From contig OZ255847.1 in the NCBI GenBank assembly GCA_965277855.1, positions 5,208,001 to 5,272,000 of the forward strand: 64,000 nucleotides of DNA, read 5' to 3'. Source of the stretch: Bog-105 sp965277855. Its GTDB lineage: Bacteria; Acidobacteriota; Terriglobia; Bryobacterales; Bryobacteraceae. Position 1 is the stretch's first letter; the number at the start of each line of letters is the position of its first letter. This document shows positions 1 to 8,957 of the stretch, in pieces. The notes below the pieces were generated by a model. That model saw nothing but the letters and a program-made list of their open reading frames with translations, made no database searches and was not told where the DNA came from. Position numbers and translations under genes: made by a program.

Positions 1-11
1 TCTTAAAACTC

Positions 12-3000
12 TTAAAAAACATACTTCAAACCAAACTGCAGTTCGCGCATCGCAACCGCCGTACTACTTATCACACCAAAACTCGATGAGGGCTTCACGT
101 TCTGCCCCCACAGCGTCCCCGGATTGCCCCAGTTCGGATGATTGGCAAAGTTGAATCCTTCGAATCGAAACTGCAGTACATCCCGCTCGGTAATCCGGAA
201 ATCCTTGATCGCCGAGAAGTCCCATTCATTCCGACCCGGAAACGTGATTGTGTTCCGCCCGGCATTGCCAAACGTCCCAAATGGCTCGAGCGAAAACGCA
301 TTCGCGTTGAACCATCCGTTTGGATTTGGATTCGCCACACTCTGCGAGAGACCCGTCGCATTCAGTCGATCTCTATTATTTCCCACCCCGGTGTTCGATT
401 GATCCGGCCCCGGCGATGGATATCCCGGCAATCCCGACTGCACCGTGTAAATCGATCCAATCTGCCAGCCTCCCAATAGCTCGTTAACCACGCCACCGCG
501 ATTCATGAAGGTCTTGCCTGCGCCAAAGGGCAGTTCGTACAATGCCGACAGCACAAACCGCTGTCCCACATTGAACGCCGATAATCCGCGGTCACACGCC
601 AGGCACCGGCTGTTCTGCGGAAAAATCGTATCGCTCTGTCCGCGGATCGCGCTTACGTCGTCAATGCTCTTCGACCAGGTATACGCACCCAGCAACGTCA
701 GCCCCGAAGACAAGCGGCGCGTCAGCTTTAGTCCCAGGCTGTTGTAACTCGAATTGCCGCCGCCCTGTACCGTCTGCATAATCCCGATGTTCGAAAACGG
801 CAACCGGCTTGGCAGCGAACTTGTACCCGGGGTGGCTTCATTCGCGTTGTACAAACCCCTCAAATGCCGTCCCGTCGAACCCAGATAACCCGTTTCAAAT
901 AACATCGATTTCGACAGTTCATGTTCCACGTTAAACAGATACTGGAAGACCCGCGGCGTCTGCACGTCGTACAACACGCCGAATAGCGTCGGATTCGGAA
1001 TGTTGATGATTGCTCCCGGCGTCACAAAGTTTGTCCAGGTCAAGCTGGGCAACGCCGATGGCTGATTATTATTCACGTTGTTGCTCTTGCCGCCCAACGT
1101 TCGGGCCAGGTCGAACAGCGAATTGCCGCTGTCCTGCGCATAAAACAAACCCGCTCCAGTTCGTATCGACCACGTCGGTGTCGGCGTGTACGCGATGCCC
1201 AGCCGCGGCGCAATATTGGTGTAATCGGTTTGATATAGCCTGCTTCCCAAGCGTCCGTCCCGCGCTACCTGCACGCCCGGAAAGAAAAACGGCAGTCCTG
1301 CGTAATAGTTCCCGCTACCCGCGCGCACATCGGTCGGCTGCAGATTCGGCGCTGTTACTCCCGCCGCTCCCACAAACAGCGGCAGATCGATATTCGTCTC
1401 GTGCCCGCTGCGGTCCACATAGGGAGGCGTCAACTCATAGCGCAGCCCCATCGAGATGGTCAGGTTCGACCTTGCCCGCCACGTATCGTCGAAATAATAC
1501 GCTTGGCTCGTGGCCCGCAGCTGCTCAAAAGCGATGCCATATGCGCCATCCACTTCCGTCGGCGCACCTAGCAGGTAACTCGCGAAGCCATATCCGCCGC
1601 TGTTGGTGTTCGGATTGGAGGTCGACGAAGAACCCCAGCTGAACGCTCCGCGCGGGAACTCGTTTCCCAACTGGTTGTAACGGTCGCGCCGCACTTCTCC
1701 GCCAAACCGCAGCGCGTGCTTGCCCCGTATCCAGGAGAAATTGTCGATCACCTGTCCGATCGCATCGTTCAAAATGTACGGCCCATTTGTATCATCACCC
1801 CAGCCGCTGATCTCGCCCAGGTTTCGCATTTGAGGAATGCCCCAGGTCTGGCAATTACTCGTGTCCAGTCCGGGCAATCCGAGTTGCTGCACCACGTTCT
1901 GCTTGCACGCCAGAAACGGCGCAACGGCGTTATGGAAACTGTTAATCCCAAACCGGAACTCATTTACCGTAGTCGGCGTAAAAATACGTGTATTGGCAAT
2001 CATGTACTGTTTGCCATTCGTGGCCAGTGTGTTTCCCGACAGGCTTAGCGTGGGAGTAAATGAAGTTTCATCCGTCCAGCTATACCGCCCAAACCACGTC
2101 GATTTCGCGCTCTCCACCCAGTCGATCCGCACATTGAACTGGTCCTTGTCCGTCGGATTGTTCGCATTCAACAGATAATCATTCAACGGCGATTGGTTCG
2201 CCGGAATCGGCTGGTTCGGCGTCGGCAGATAGTTCAATTCCTGCAAGCTTTGTGGAGCAATAGAACTCGGCTGAATGATGTTGCCCGGAATCGCCGCTAC
2301 GTTATACGTTCCGTTCGCATTCCGCGTCCGCCCGTTTGGAGAGTACAGCTGCGCTCCCAAGCGCGACAGTACGGAGGAAAAGTCTCCATTCCGCATTGCG
2401 AGCGTCGGCACGCTGTACAAGCTGTTACTCGTCTGGCGCTCGTTGAATCCTTCAAAATTCGTGAGGAAGAACAACCGGTCTTTGGCATTGAAGAGTTTCG
2501 GAATCGACAATGGTCCACCCAGTGTGAAGCCATATTGATTCCACTTGAACGGCTGGTTCGCCGAGTGCTTGCTGGTAAACGCATATGGGGCGGCATCCAG
2601 CTTCGAGTTGCGCAAAAACTCGAACAGCGTTGCGTGATACTCATTCGCCCCACTCTTAGTTGACACATTTACCTGCGCCACCTCGCGCCCAAACTCGGCC
2701 GGGTAAACGCCCGTCTGCACTTTGAACTCTTGAATGGCATCGATCGATGGCTGGAACAAATACAAATTAAAATTCACATCGGTGTTTTCGATGCCATCGA
2801 GGGTGTAGTGATTGAAAGTGGAGCGCTGGCCGCCGATCGACAGATTTTCATTGGCCCGCGTGCCGCCCTGCCGGTTCGAACTCTGCGCCGAACCGAAACT
2901 CGCCGACACGTTGGGACTCAATTGAACCAGTTGCAGATAGTCCCGCCCATTCAACGGCAATTCCACAATGCGCTTGTTCTCGATCACCGTGCCTACCGTT

Positions 3001-3391
3001 GCGTTGTCCGTATTCAACTGTTCCGCCGACGCGCTCACCACAATCGATTCGTTCACCTGCCCCGGCTGCAGTGTGAAATCTGAGCGCACTGTCTGCTGCA
3101 CCTGCAGATCGATATCAGGCTGCGATTCAACTTGAATCCGCTCATCTTCACTTGCAGCGAGTACTTGCCCGGCACGAGGGTCGGAAAGACGAACAGCCCG
3201 TCCGTATTCGTAGTCGCCACGCGCGTTGCGTTCGTCGCCTGATCCGTTAGCGTGACCGTCGCACCGGTCACCATCGCGCCCGAAGAATCTTTAACTTCTC
3301 CGGTGATCGTCCCGGCCGTCTGCCCGAAACTTTCTCTCTGGCCTAGCAAAACAAGACCCGCCAGCATCAACAGCTTTACCTTATGCAGCAT
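12..3391 (-). pseudogene. Oar-like TonB-dependent receptor with carboxypeptidase-regulatory-like domain, frameshifted
   Basis: Large outer-membrane protein of the acidobacterial Oar/TonB-receptor type. The start at 3391 gives a signal peptide (KVKLLMLAGLVLLGQ) and a carboxypeptidase-regulatory-like beta domain beginning GTITGEVKDSSGAMV. The reading frame then breaks near 3131: the first frame runs out at 3053, while the second frame continues without a stop to 12 with the plug (LPLNGRDYLQLVQLSP) and a beta-barrel ending in aromatic KYVF. Restoring one base in the CAAG stretch at 3128-3134 (minus strand) joins GFK to VESQPDIDLQVQQTV, as expected for the family, so a one-base deletion or a sequencing error explains it. 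Whole length would be about 1,125 residues. The gene is divergent from an MFS transporter with an operator-like palindrome between them. The ligand is unknown. Confidence 0.88.
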
Positions 3392-3425
3392 GAACGCCTC
3401 CCACGTGGAAGTTCACTGGGACACT

Positions 3426-3448
3426 ATCATATGCCCGGGGCATATGAT
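3426..3448. promoter_or_regulatory. Perfect 11+1+11 bp palindrome, probable operator
   Basis: The 23 bases form ATCATATGCCC, a central G, and GGGCATATGAT, an exact inverted repeat. It lies in the 59-bp gap between the divergent receptor (start 3391) and MFS transporter (start 3451), ending two bases before the MFS start codon. A symmetric site there fits a dimeric repressor controlling both genes; the regulator is not in this window. Confidence 0.6.
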
Positions 3449-3450
3449 CA

Positions 3451-4788
3451 ATGCAGCCGCCCGTGCCTTCTAACATTCACTTCGATAAGAACTTCGAAAA
3501 ATCCGTCTACGCCAAAGTCACCTGGCGCTTGATTCCGTTCCTCTTCCTCTGCTACGTTTTTGCCTACGTCGATCGCGTCAACGTGGGCTTTGCCAAGCTC
3601 CAGATGCAAAGCGATTTAGGCCTCAGCGATGCTGTCTATGGCATGGGCGCAGGCATCTTTTTCCTAGGTTACTTCCTCTTCGAAATTCCCTGCAACATGG
3701 CTCTCCAGAAGATCGGCGCGAAGTTCTGGCTCGGTCCCATCATGGTGGTCTGGGGATTCGTTTCCGCCTGCCAGATGTTCGTCACCGGCGCAACATCGCT
3801 CTTCGTGATTCGCTTTCTCCTCGGCGTCGTCGAGTCCGGTTTCTTCCCCGGCGTTATTCTCTATCTCACCTTCTGGTATCCCCGCCGCTATCGTGCCAAA
3901 ATGCTTGCTGCTTTCATGACCGCCATTCCCCTTTCCGGCGTCATCGGCGGTCCTATTTCCGGCTGGATTCTCGAGACCACCTCCCACTCCGCTGTTATGC
4001 GCGGTTGGCAATGGCTCTTCTTCTTCGAAGCTGTTCCGTCTCTGCTGGCAGGTGTCGCCACAATCTTCTTCCTTCAGGACTCTCCGCGCAAAGCCCGCTG
4101 GCTTAACGAAGAGGAGAAGCAACTCGTCGAGCGAAATCTCGAGCAGGAGGAGTCGCTCAAACGCCTCGAAACGCCCGGTCACCACACCCTCGTCGATGCT
4201 TTTCGCAGTGTGAAAGTCTGGCTTCTCTGCTTTGTCTATTTCGGCCAGGTGATGGTGAATTATGGTGTCAGCTTCTGGCTTCCGCAGATCGTGAAGGAGA
4301 CGCTGACTAAAGATGCCTTTCGCATCGGCCTCCTGACGGCCATCCCCTGGGCCCTCGCGGCCATCGTCATGGTCGCCGTCGGCCACCATTCCGACAAAAC
4401 GGGCGAACGCCGCTGGCACATCGCTCTGACCAGCATCATCTGTTCGGTAGGTATGGCGTTGTCCGCCATCCCCGGCATTTCAGGCGTGACCAGTTTCGTC
4501 GCCATCTCCGTCGCCACCGCGAGTATCGCCGCTTCTTACTCCACCTTCTGGGCGCTTCCGACGACTCTGCTATCGGGAACCGCCGCCTCGGCCGGCATCG
4601 CGTGGATTAATTCCGTCGGCAACCTCGCCGGCTATCTCAGCCCATTCCTGGTAGGCAAGATCCGCGACACCACCCACAGCACCGTCCCGGCACTTCTCAT
4701 GTTCTCTTTTTGCTGCCTTGTGTCTGCATTAATTACTCTGTTCGCGTTTAAGCAGGGAGTTCCTAGTCGGGTAGCCGCTCGCGTTTGA
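3451..4788 (+). CDS. MFS transporter, anion:cation symporter (ACS)-like
   Basis: A 445-residue protein with about 12 hydrophobic segments. The sequence YVDRVNVGFAKLQM after TM1 and GVVESGFFPG in TM4 are typical of the ACS branch of the major facilitator superfamily, which imports organic anions such as hexuronates, tartrate or phthalate by cation symport. A hydrophilic central loop (residues about 205-245) separates the two six-helix halves. No Shine-Dalgarno sequence precedes the chosen ATG because the palindrome ends two bases upstream, so translation may be leaderless, or start at GTG 3463. The pairing with a divergent TonB receptor suggests an outer plus inner membrane uptake pair for one substrate; the substrate cannot be read from sequence. 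Confidence 0.85.
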   Translation: MQPPVPSNIHFDKNFEKSVYAKVTWRLIPFLFLCYVFAYVDRVNVGFAKLQMQSDLGLSDAVYGMGAGIFFLGYFLFEIPCNMALQKIGAKFWLGPIMVVWGFVSACQMFVTGATSLFVIRFLLGVVESGFFPGVILYLTFWYPRRYRAKMLAAFMTAIPLSGVIGGPISGWILETTSHSAVMRGWQWLFFFEAVPSLLAGVATIFFLQDSPRKARWLNEEEKQLVERNLEQEESLKRLETPGHHTLVDAFRSVKVWLLCFVYFGQVMVNYGVSFWLPQIVKETLTKDAFRIGLLTAIPWALAAIVMVAVGHHSDKTGERRWHIALTSIICSVGMALSAIPGISGVTSFVAISVATASIAASYSTFWALPTTLLSGTAASAGIAWINSVGNLAGYLSPFLVGKIRDTTHSTVPALLMFSFCCLVSALITLFAFKQGVPSRVAARV

Positions 4789-4896
4789 ACCTGGAGGTTA
4801 GTCACACCGTTAGCCGCCAAGCGAGGCGCAACCTTTAAAGTCAATTCTTATATGTGATTTTGGAATTAAACACAACGTCATAAGTAATTGCGCATC

Positions 4897-5966
4897 ATGA
4901 GTGAAACGTGGTCTGCTGACATTATGAGACCACTGAGGATATCGGACGCGATGTCGGTGCTTGGTTTGCAGCAAGAGATCCAGCGTTCTGAGGAGTCGCG
5001 CTACGATCACCGGTTGCATGGCGTTTTGCTGGTCGCCCAGGGTATGACCTGCCCTGAAGTAGCACGGCTTTTGGGAGATGCACCGCGTTCCGTCGAGTAT
5101 TGGGTTCACCGTTTCGAGCAGCAGGGATTGGGGGGTCTGGCCGAGGGAGAACGGTCCGGACGCCCCAGCCGGCTGAGTGAGAAGCAGATCAAAGAGATCA
5201 ATCGAGTGTTGCGAGAGAGGCCGAGCGACGCGGGGATGCGCGTCAACCTGTGGGATGGCAAGACGCTGTCGGCCTGGCTGGCGAAGACCTACGGCATCCA
5301 CTTGGGGGTCCGTCAATGCCAGCGTTTGTTCCGGCAGTTCGAGTTCCGGCTCCGCAAGCCCCGGCCCGTTTTGGCGCGAGCCGACCCGACGCGCCAGAAA
5401 GCGCATAAAAAAAACTCCGCAAGTTAATGCGGGACAATGCCGTGGACCTCTGGGCGCTGGACGAAGTGCATTTTCAGCAACAGGGATCCCGTTGCCGTAT
5501 GTGGGTTCCACCGGAAACCAGAGATCCGATCGTGTACCATCATCCGACCCGGAAGAGCGTAGGCTACTTCGCCGCAGTCCGTTTGCGGGATGGCGAATTT
5601 TTGTTTCGCCGCGAGACCGGCCGATTCAACGGCGAGTCCTTCTGGGAGTTCCTCAAAATCTTCCGCGAGGCCAGCGCTGTTTCCGGACGTCGCGTCCTCG
5701 CCATCAGTGACAACGCGCAGTATCATCGCTCCAAACTCCAGCTGCCTTGGCGTGATCAACAGGCTCCACAATTTCGCTTGGACTTCCTGCCTCCTTACAG
5801 CCCGGAACTCAACCCTATCGAACGGGTCTGGAAACTCACGCGCCGGTTGCGTCTGCACAATCGTTATTTCGGATTCCTCGATGGAGTCGCCTCCGCCGTC
5901 GAAGGCCAGTTCGCCGAATGGACAAAGCCCAACGATACCCTGCGACGATTATGCGCAATTACTTAA
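4897..5966 (+). CDS. IS630-family transposase, made by -1 frameshift from two frames
   Basis: The upstream frame (4897 to the stop at 5425-5427) carries a helix-turn-helix N-terminus (MTCPEVARLLGDAPRSVEYW) and a winged-helix segment. The downstream frame (about 5412-5966) carries the DDE catalytic core: DEVHF, then SDNAQYH and PPYSPELNPIERVW, the usual end of IS630/Tc1-type transposases. Slipping back one base in the A run at 5407-5414 joins KK to KLRKLMRDNAVDLWALDEV, giving about 355 residues, the usual size. Start choice is uncertain: ATG 4897 lies inside the left inverted repeat and ATG 4924 is the next. All three acidic motifs are present, so the enzyme could be active. Confidence 0.88.
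5407..5414 (+). other. A8 slippery run, probable programmed -1 frameshift site
   Basis: Eight consecutive A residues occur at the point where the two transposase frames overlap. The first frame reads AAA AAA AAC and stops 15 bases later; a -1 slip enters the catalytic frame. IS630 members are known to use this mechanism. Confidence 0.75.
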
Positions 5967-6047
5967 GACGCTGTGTTTAACTGAGGTAAAGACAGACTGC
6001 GGTTCAAACTTCCTGTACTTCACAAACGAAATCTCGTTTCGATTCTG

Positions 6048-6496
6048 CTACCCTTGGGTGACTTCCAGCACGTCGATGCTTTGCGGTCGATCCTTGCTCC
6101 CGGAATCTGTGAAGAAAACTAACGATGTGGGTATGGGGAGTTGCCGCCCTTTGTTCGCAGAAACTTTGCTATCTGGGACTTGGCGTACGCTATGTTCGCC
6201 GGCGAGTCATTGACCTCGTCGACTAACATTACGATCTCCACCTGGAGATCCGGCGTTGCGCCCTCTACCGCATGGAAAGAAAGAAGTGTCCGCGGTTATT
6301 TATTGTCTAAGAGCGTGAAATCCTGCGCTCTCAGGCCGGAGAGCGATTGTCCTGACTTATCGTTCGCCGCTACATAAAGCGTAATGAGGTGGGAATCCAG
6401 GCCATCCGCTTGCTGTGCGACGCCGCCGGTCGAGGCCGGCACAACGAGTGAAAACAAGCAGAAGAACGGGATCCAGGTTCGCCATTGTTGATACAT
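6048..6496 (-). pseudogene. VWFA-related acidobacterial protein, decayed N-terminal fragment
   Basis: From ATG 6496, preceded by a strong AAGGAGG, the frame gives a signal peptide (TWIPFFCLFSLVVPASTGG) and the opening of the acidobacterial VWFA-related family (LRAQDFTLLDNK). A TAA at 6296-6298 interrupts it, but the same frame continues with PRTLLSFHAVEGATPDLQVE and VMLVDEVND, the start of the VWA domain with its DxVN metal-site motif. Near 6130 one base is missing and a second frame continues with PTSLVFFTDSGSKDRPQSID before a stop at 6048. Homology then fades before the IS630 element at 5977. One nonsense change plus one frameshift make a functional product unlikely. Secreted proteins of this family are of unknown function. 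Confidence 0.75.
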
Positions 6497-6537
6497 GGCC
6501 TGTCCAGCCTCCTTACCTCGATTCAGGTATCTAAGAT

Positions 6538-7149
6538 TCAGATATCTAAACCTTCCCAAATCGGCCGCAAATCCATCGTAAAAGAAGGCCAGTGGCGGCT
6601 TGTCACACTTTCCGCGTCGCGGAGTTCGATCACGCTGCCGTCGGCCAGAAAGAGATCGACCGACCGCTTCTTCGGATCGATCAGCCAAGCCTCCAGCGTT
6701 CCGTTCGCGACATATTCCAGGCACTTTTTCCGCTGCTGTTTCCGCCGGTCGCTGGGAGACTGAACTTCGATTGCAAACTCCGGCGCGAAGGGCAGGAATT
6801 CCTTTCGCGTCTCGCGCGGCAAAGCACGGATGCGCTCTTTGCTGACCCAGGCCGCATCGGGCGAACGCTTAGCTCCATTCGGCAGTCGGAAGGTGGTGCT
6901 CGAGTCGAAGACTTTGCCGGTACCATCATGCGTGGCCCATGCCCGTAGCTGCCCAAAGGCTTCCCCACTCTGGTTTCCGCTCTCTCCGCCAGTTGGCGGC
7001 ATGATCAGGATGTCTCCCTCTGCTGTCTGCTCGATCTCGGCATCGGGATTCATCTCCCACACGCGCTCGAAAGCGGCATCGGCATCCGCCGGATCGTTCG
7101 GCCGGAACACCTGCACATCGCCCCATTCCAACTCCGTCGTGATCGTCAT
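6538..7149 (-). CDS. Uma2-family endonuclease-like protein (DUF820)
   Basis: A 203-residue protein with the PD-(D/E)XK restriction-endonuclease-like fold of the Uma2 family: an N-terminal segment with DILIMPPTGGESG, the acidic site RSPDAAWV, and the core FAIEVQSPSD followed by KKCLEYVANGTLEAWLIDP. The candidate catalytic D, E and Q/S-P residues are present. The start at 7149 has AAGGAG nine bases upstream. These proteins occur in many copies in cyanobacteria and Acidobacteria, and their biological role is unproven. It stands alone, divergent from the phosphate transporter. A second, unrelated-in-sequence member lies at 37833-38339. Confidence 0.85.
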   Translation of the reverse strand: MTITTELEWGDVQVFRPNDPADADAAFERVWEMNPDAEIEQTAEGDILIMPPTGGESGNQSGEAFGQLRAWATHDGTGKVFDSSTTFRLPNGAKRSPDAAWVSKERIRALPRETRKEFLPFAPEFAIEVQSPSDRRKQQRKKCLEYVANGTLEAWLIDPKKRSVDLFLADGSVIELRDAESVTSRHWPSFTMDLRPIWEGLDI

Positions 7150-7301
7150 CGCGGTTACTCCTTTGGCAAGTCCTTCTTAGTTTATCGCTGTAAAAGCCTT
7201 CAGACCATTACTCAAACTGCCGACGATTCACTTGCTTGTAATCTCGGTTCCCTATGCTAACGGACTGAGCCTTATCAGTCGCTCACCCTTGAGGAGACTC
7301 C

Positions 7302-8789
7302 TTGCACCTATTCGGCGAGACCCTACCTGTTAGCAGCGCCATCTTCCTGTTATTAGCTCTGGCCCTGGCCTTTGGCTTCGAGATGGTAAACGGTTTTCAC
7401 GACACCGCGAATGCGGTTGCCACCGTTATCTATACGCATACGCTAAAACCCACTGTAGCCGTGGTCTGGTCGGGCATCTGGAATTTACTGGGAGTTCTGT
7501 CTTCGAATGGCGCAGTAGCGTTCAGCATCGTCGCGCTGCTGCCAGTGGAACTCGTTTTAAACGTCGGGTCAGGCGCGGGCTTCGCTATGGTCTTCTCTTT
7601 GCTGATCTCAGCCATGATCTGGAATCTGGGCACGTGGTATCTGGGACTGCCTGCCTCCAGTTCCCATACCCTGATCGGCGCCATCATGGGCGTCGGGCTG
7701 GCCAACTCGCTGATGACCCCGGGGCATGTTTTCGGCGATGGCGTGAACTGGGGCAAGGTGCAGGAAGTGTTCGCGTCGCTTTTGATTTCGCCCATCATCG
7801 GCTTTGTTGGAGCAGGTCTCTTACTGCTGATTTTCAAAGCACTCATCAAGCGTCCGGAGCTGTACCAGCCGCCCGAGGGCAATAAACCGCCGCCACCCTG
7901 GGTGCGCGGTCTGCTGATGCTGACTTGCACGGGCGTGAGCTTCTTCCACGGTTCAAACGATGGGCAGAAAGGTATGGGCTTAGTCGTTCTTATTCTGGTT
8001 GGAATTCTCCCGGCACAATTTGCCCTCAATCCCGCCGCGAAAGCGTCCGACATTCAGGCCATTGTGCAGGATTCCCATAAGGTGGCTCCGGCGCTCGACA
8101 AACTGGCGCCCAATCCGCTGCATGGCAAGGAAGCCACCGACGAACTCTCGGACTTCCTGAAGTCCAAGAGCGTCGCCACTCCTCAAACCTTCAATGCCGC
8201 TGCCGGACTCAATCATCAGATCGAGACCGACCTGCAGGGCAAAACCAGCTACACCGATCTGTCCACAGACGCGCGCCGCGAGTTTCGCAGCAAGATCTAC
8301 CTGATGAGCGCCACCAGCGCCAAGCTGCTGAAGACTAAAAAGATTAGCGACCCCACGCTGGTCAAAGATCTGGGCGAATATGACAAGAAGCTCGACAAAG
8401 AAACGAAGTACATTCCCGGCTGGGTGAAGGTGGAGGTGGCGTGTTTTCTCGGTTTTGGCACCATGATCGGCTGGAAACGGATTGTGGTTACGGTGGGCGA
8501 AAAGATCGGCAAAGAACACCTGAATTACGGGCAAGGCGCTTCGGCCGAACTGGTGGCGATGGGGACGATCGGACTCGCCGACTGGTTCGGATTACCGGTC
8601 AGCACCACCCACGTTCTCTCGTCTGGCGTAGCGGGTACGATGTTTGCCAATCGCTCGGGCCTGCAGGCGGATACGCTGCGTAATATCGTCCTGGCCTGGG
8701 TTCTTACGTTGCCAGTATGCGTGCTGCTGGGCGCCGCGATTTTTTCAGGCTCGCTGTTTATCTTGTTACATCTGTTCGGCGTTCACTAA
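7302..8789 (+). CDS. pit: Inorganic phosphate transporter, PiT family
   Basis: A 495-residue inner-membrane transporter. The two PiT signature repeats are visible: GFHDTANAVATVIYTHTL near the N-terminus and GLPVSTTHVLSSGVAGTMF near the C-terminus, plus SFFHGSNDGQKGMG in the middle. PiT proteins import metal-phosphate complexes with protons. A long soluble insertion of about 120 residues, rich in charged and Ala residues, separates the two membrane halves, as in several bacterial PiT proteins. The start is TTG at 7302, six bases after GAGGAG; no ATG fits better. No PhoU/DUF47 partner gene is adjacent. It converges on purH across a long imperfect inverted repeat. Confidence 0.93.
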   Translation: MHLFGETLPVSSAIFLLLALALAFGFEMVNGFHDTANAVATVIYTHTLKPTVAVVWSGIWNLLGVLSSNGAVAFSIVALLPVELVLNVGSGAGFAMVFSLLISAMIWNLGTWYLGLPASSSHTLIGAIMGVGLANSLMTPGHVFGDGVNWGKVQEVFASLLISPIIGFVGAGLLLLIFKALIKRPELYQPPEGNKPPPPWVRGLLMLTCTGVSFFHGSNDGQKGMGLVVLILVGILPAQFALNPAAKASDIQAIVQDSHKVAPALDKLAPNPLHGKEATDELSDFLKSKSVATPQTFNAAAGLNHQIETDLQGKTSYTDLSTDARREFRSKIYLMSATSAKLLKTKKISDPTLVKDLGEYDKKLDKETKYIPGWVKVEVACFLGFGTMIGWKRIVVTVGEKIGKEHLNYGQGASAELVAMGTIGLADWFGLPVSTTHVLSSGVAGTMFANRSGLQADTLRNIVLAWVLTLPVCVLLGAAIFSGSLFILLHLFGVH

Positions 8790-8795
8790 ATTACA

Positions 8796-8957
8796 AGTGG
8801 GGTGTCGCAACCATTTCGTTTGATACTGAGGTAAAGAACTCCAACCGCTTCGCTCATGGTTTCCGTGCTTCCGGTTGGAGAGCCACTGACGTGGCTCATG
8901 GCTCCGAAGCGACCGGAGTTGCATCGCGTGGTAACGTTTTCATCGCGACACTCCACT
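8796..8957. repeat. Long imperfect inverted repeat between convergent pit and purH
   Basis: The outer arms AGTGGGGTGTCGC (8796-8808) and GCGACACTCCACT (8945-8957) match at 12 of 13 positions. Inside are inner arms AACTCCAACCGCTTCG and CGAAGCGACCGGAGTT (13 of 16) and a central hairpin GAGCCAC-TGAC-GTGGCTC. The structure ends on the purH stop codon. It may be a shared terminator or a copy of a small mobile repeat; there is no clear U-tract. Confidence 0.55.

Larger units (their letters stand above)
4869..5977 (+). mobile_element. IS630-family insertion sequence, complete
   Basis: The element is about 1,109 bp. The left end begins AACACAACGTCATAAGTAAT and the right end, read inwards on the other strand, begins AACACAGCGTCTTAAGTAAT, imperfect terminal inverted repeats of about 30 bp. 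Both ends are flanked by TA (4867-4868 and 5978-5979), the target dinucleotide that IS630 elements duplicate. Inside is a two-frame transposase with an A8 slippage run. Flanking DNA to the right is a decayed VWFA gene. Confidence 0.9.

Noticed and set aside
8824..8836. CTGAGGTAAAGA shared with the DNA just right of the IS630 element (5981)
   Set aside because: Only 12 bases match and the neighbouring sequence differs, so chance similarity is likely.
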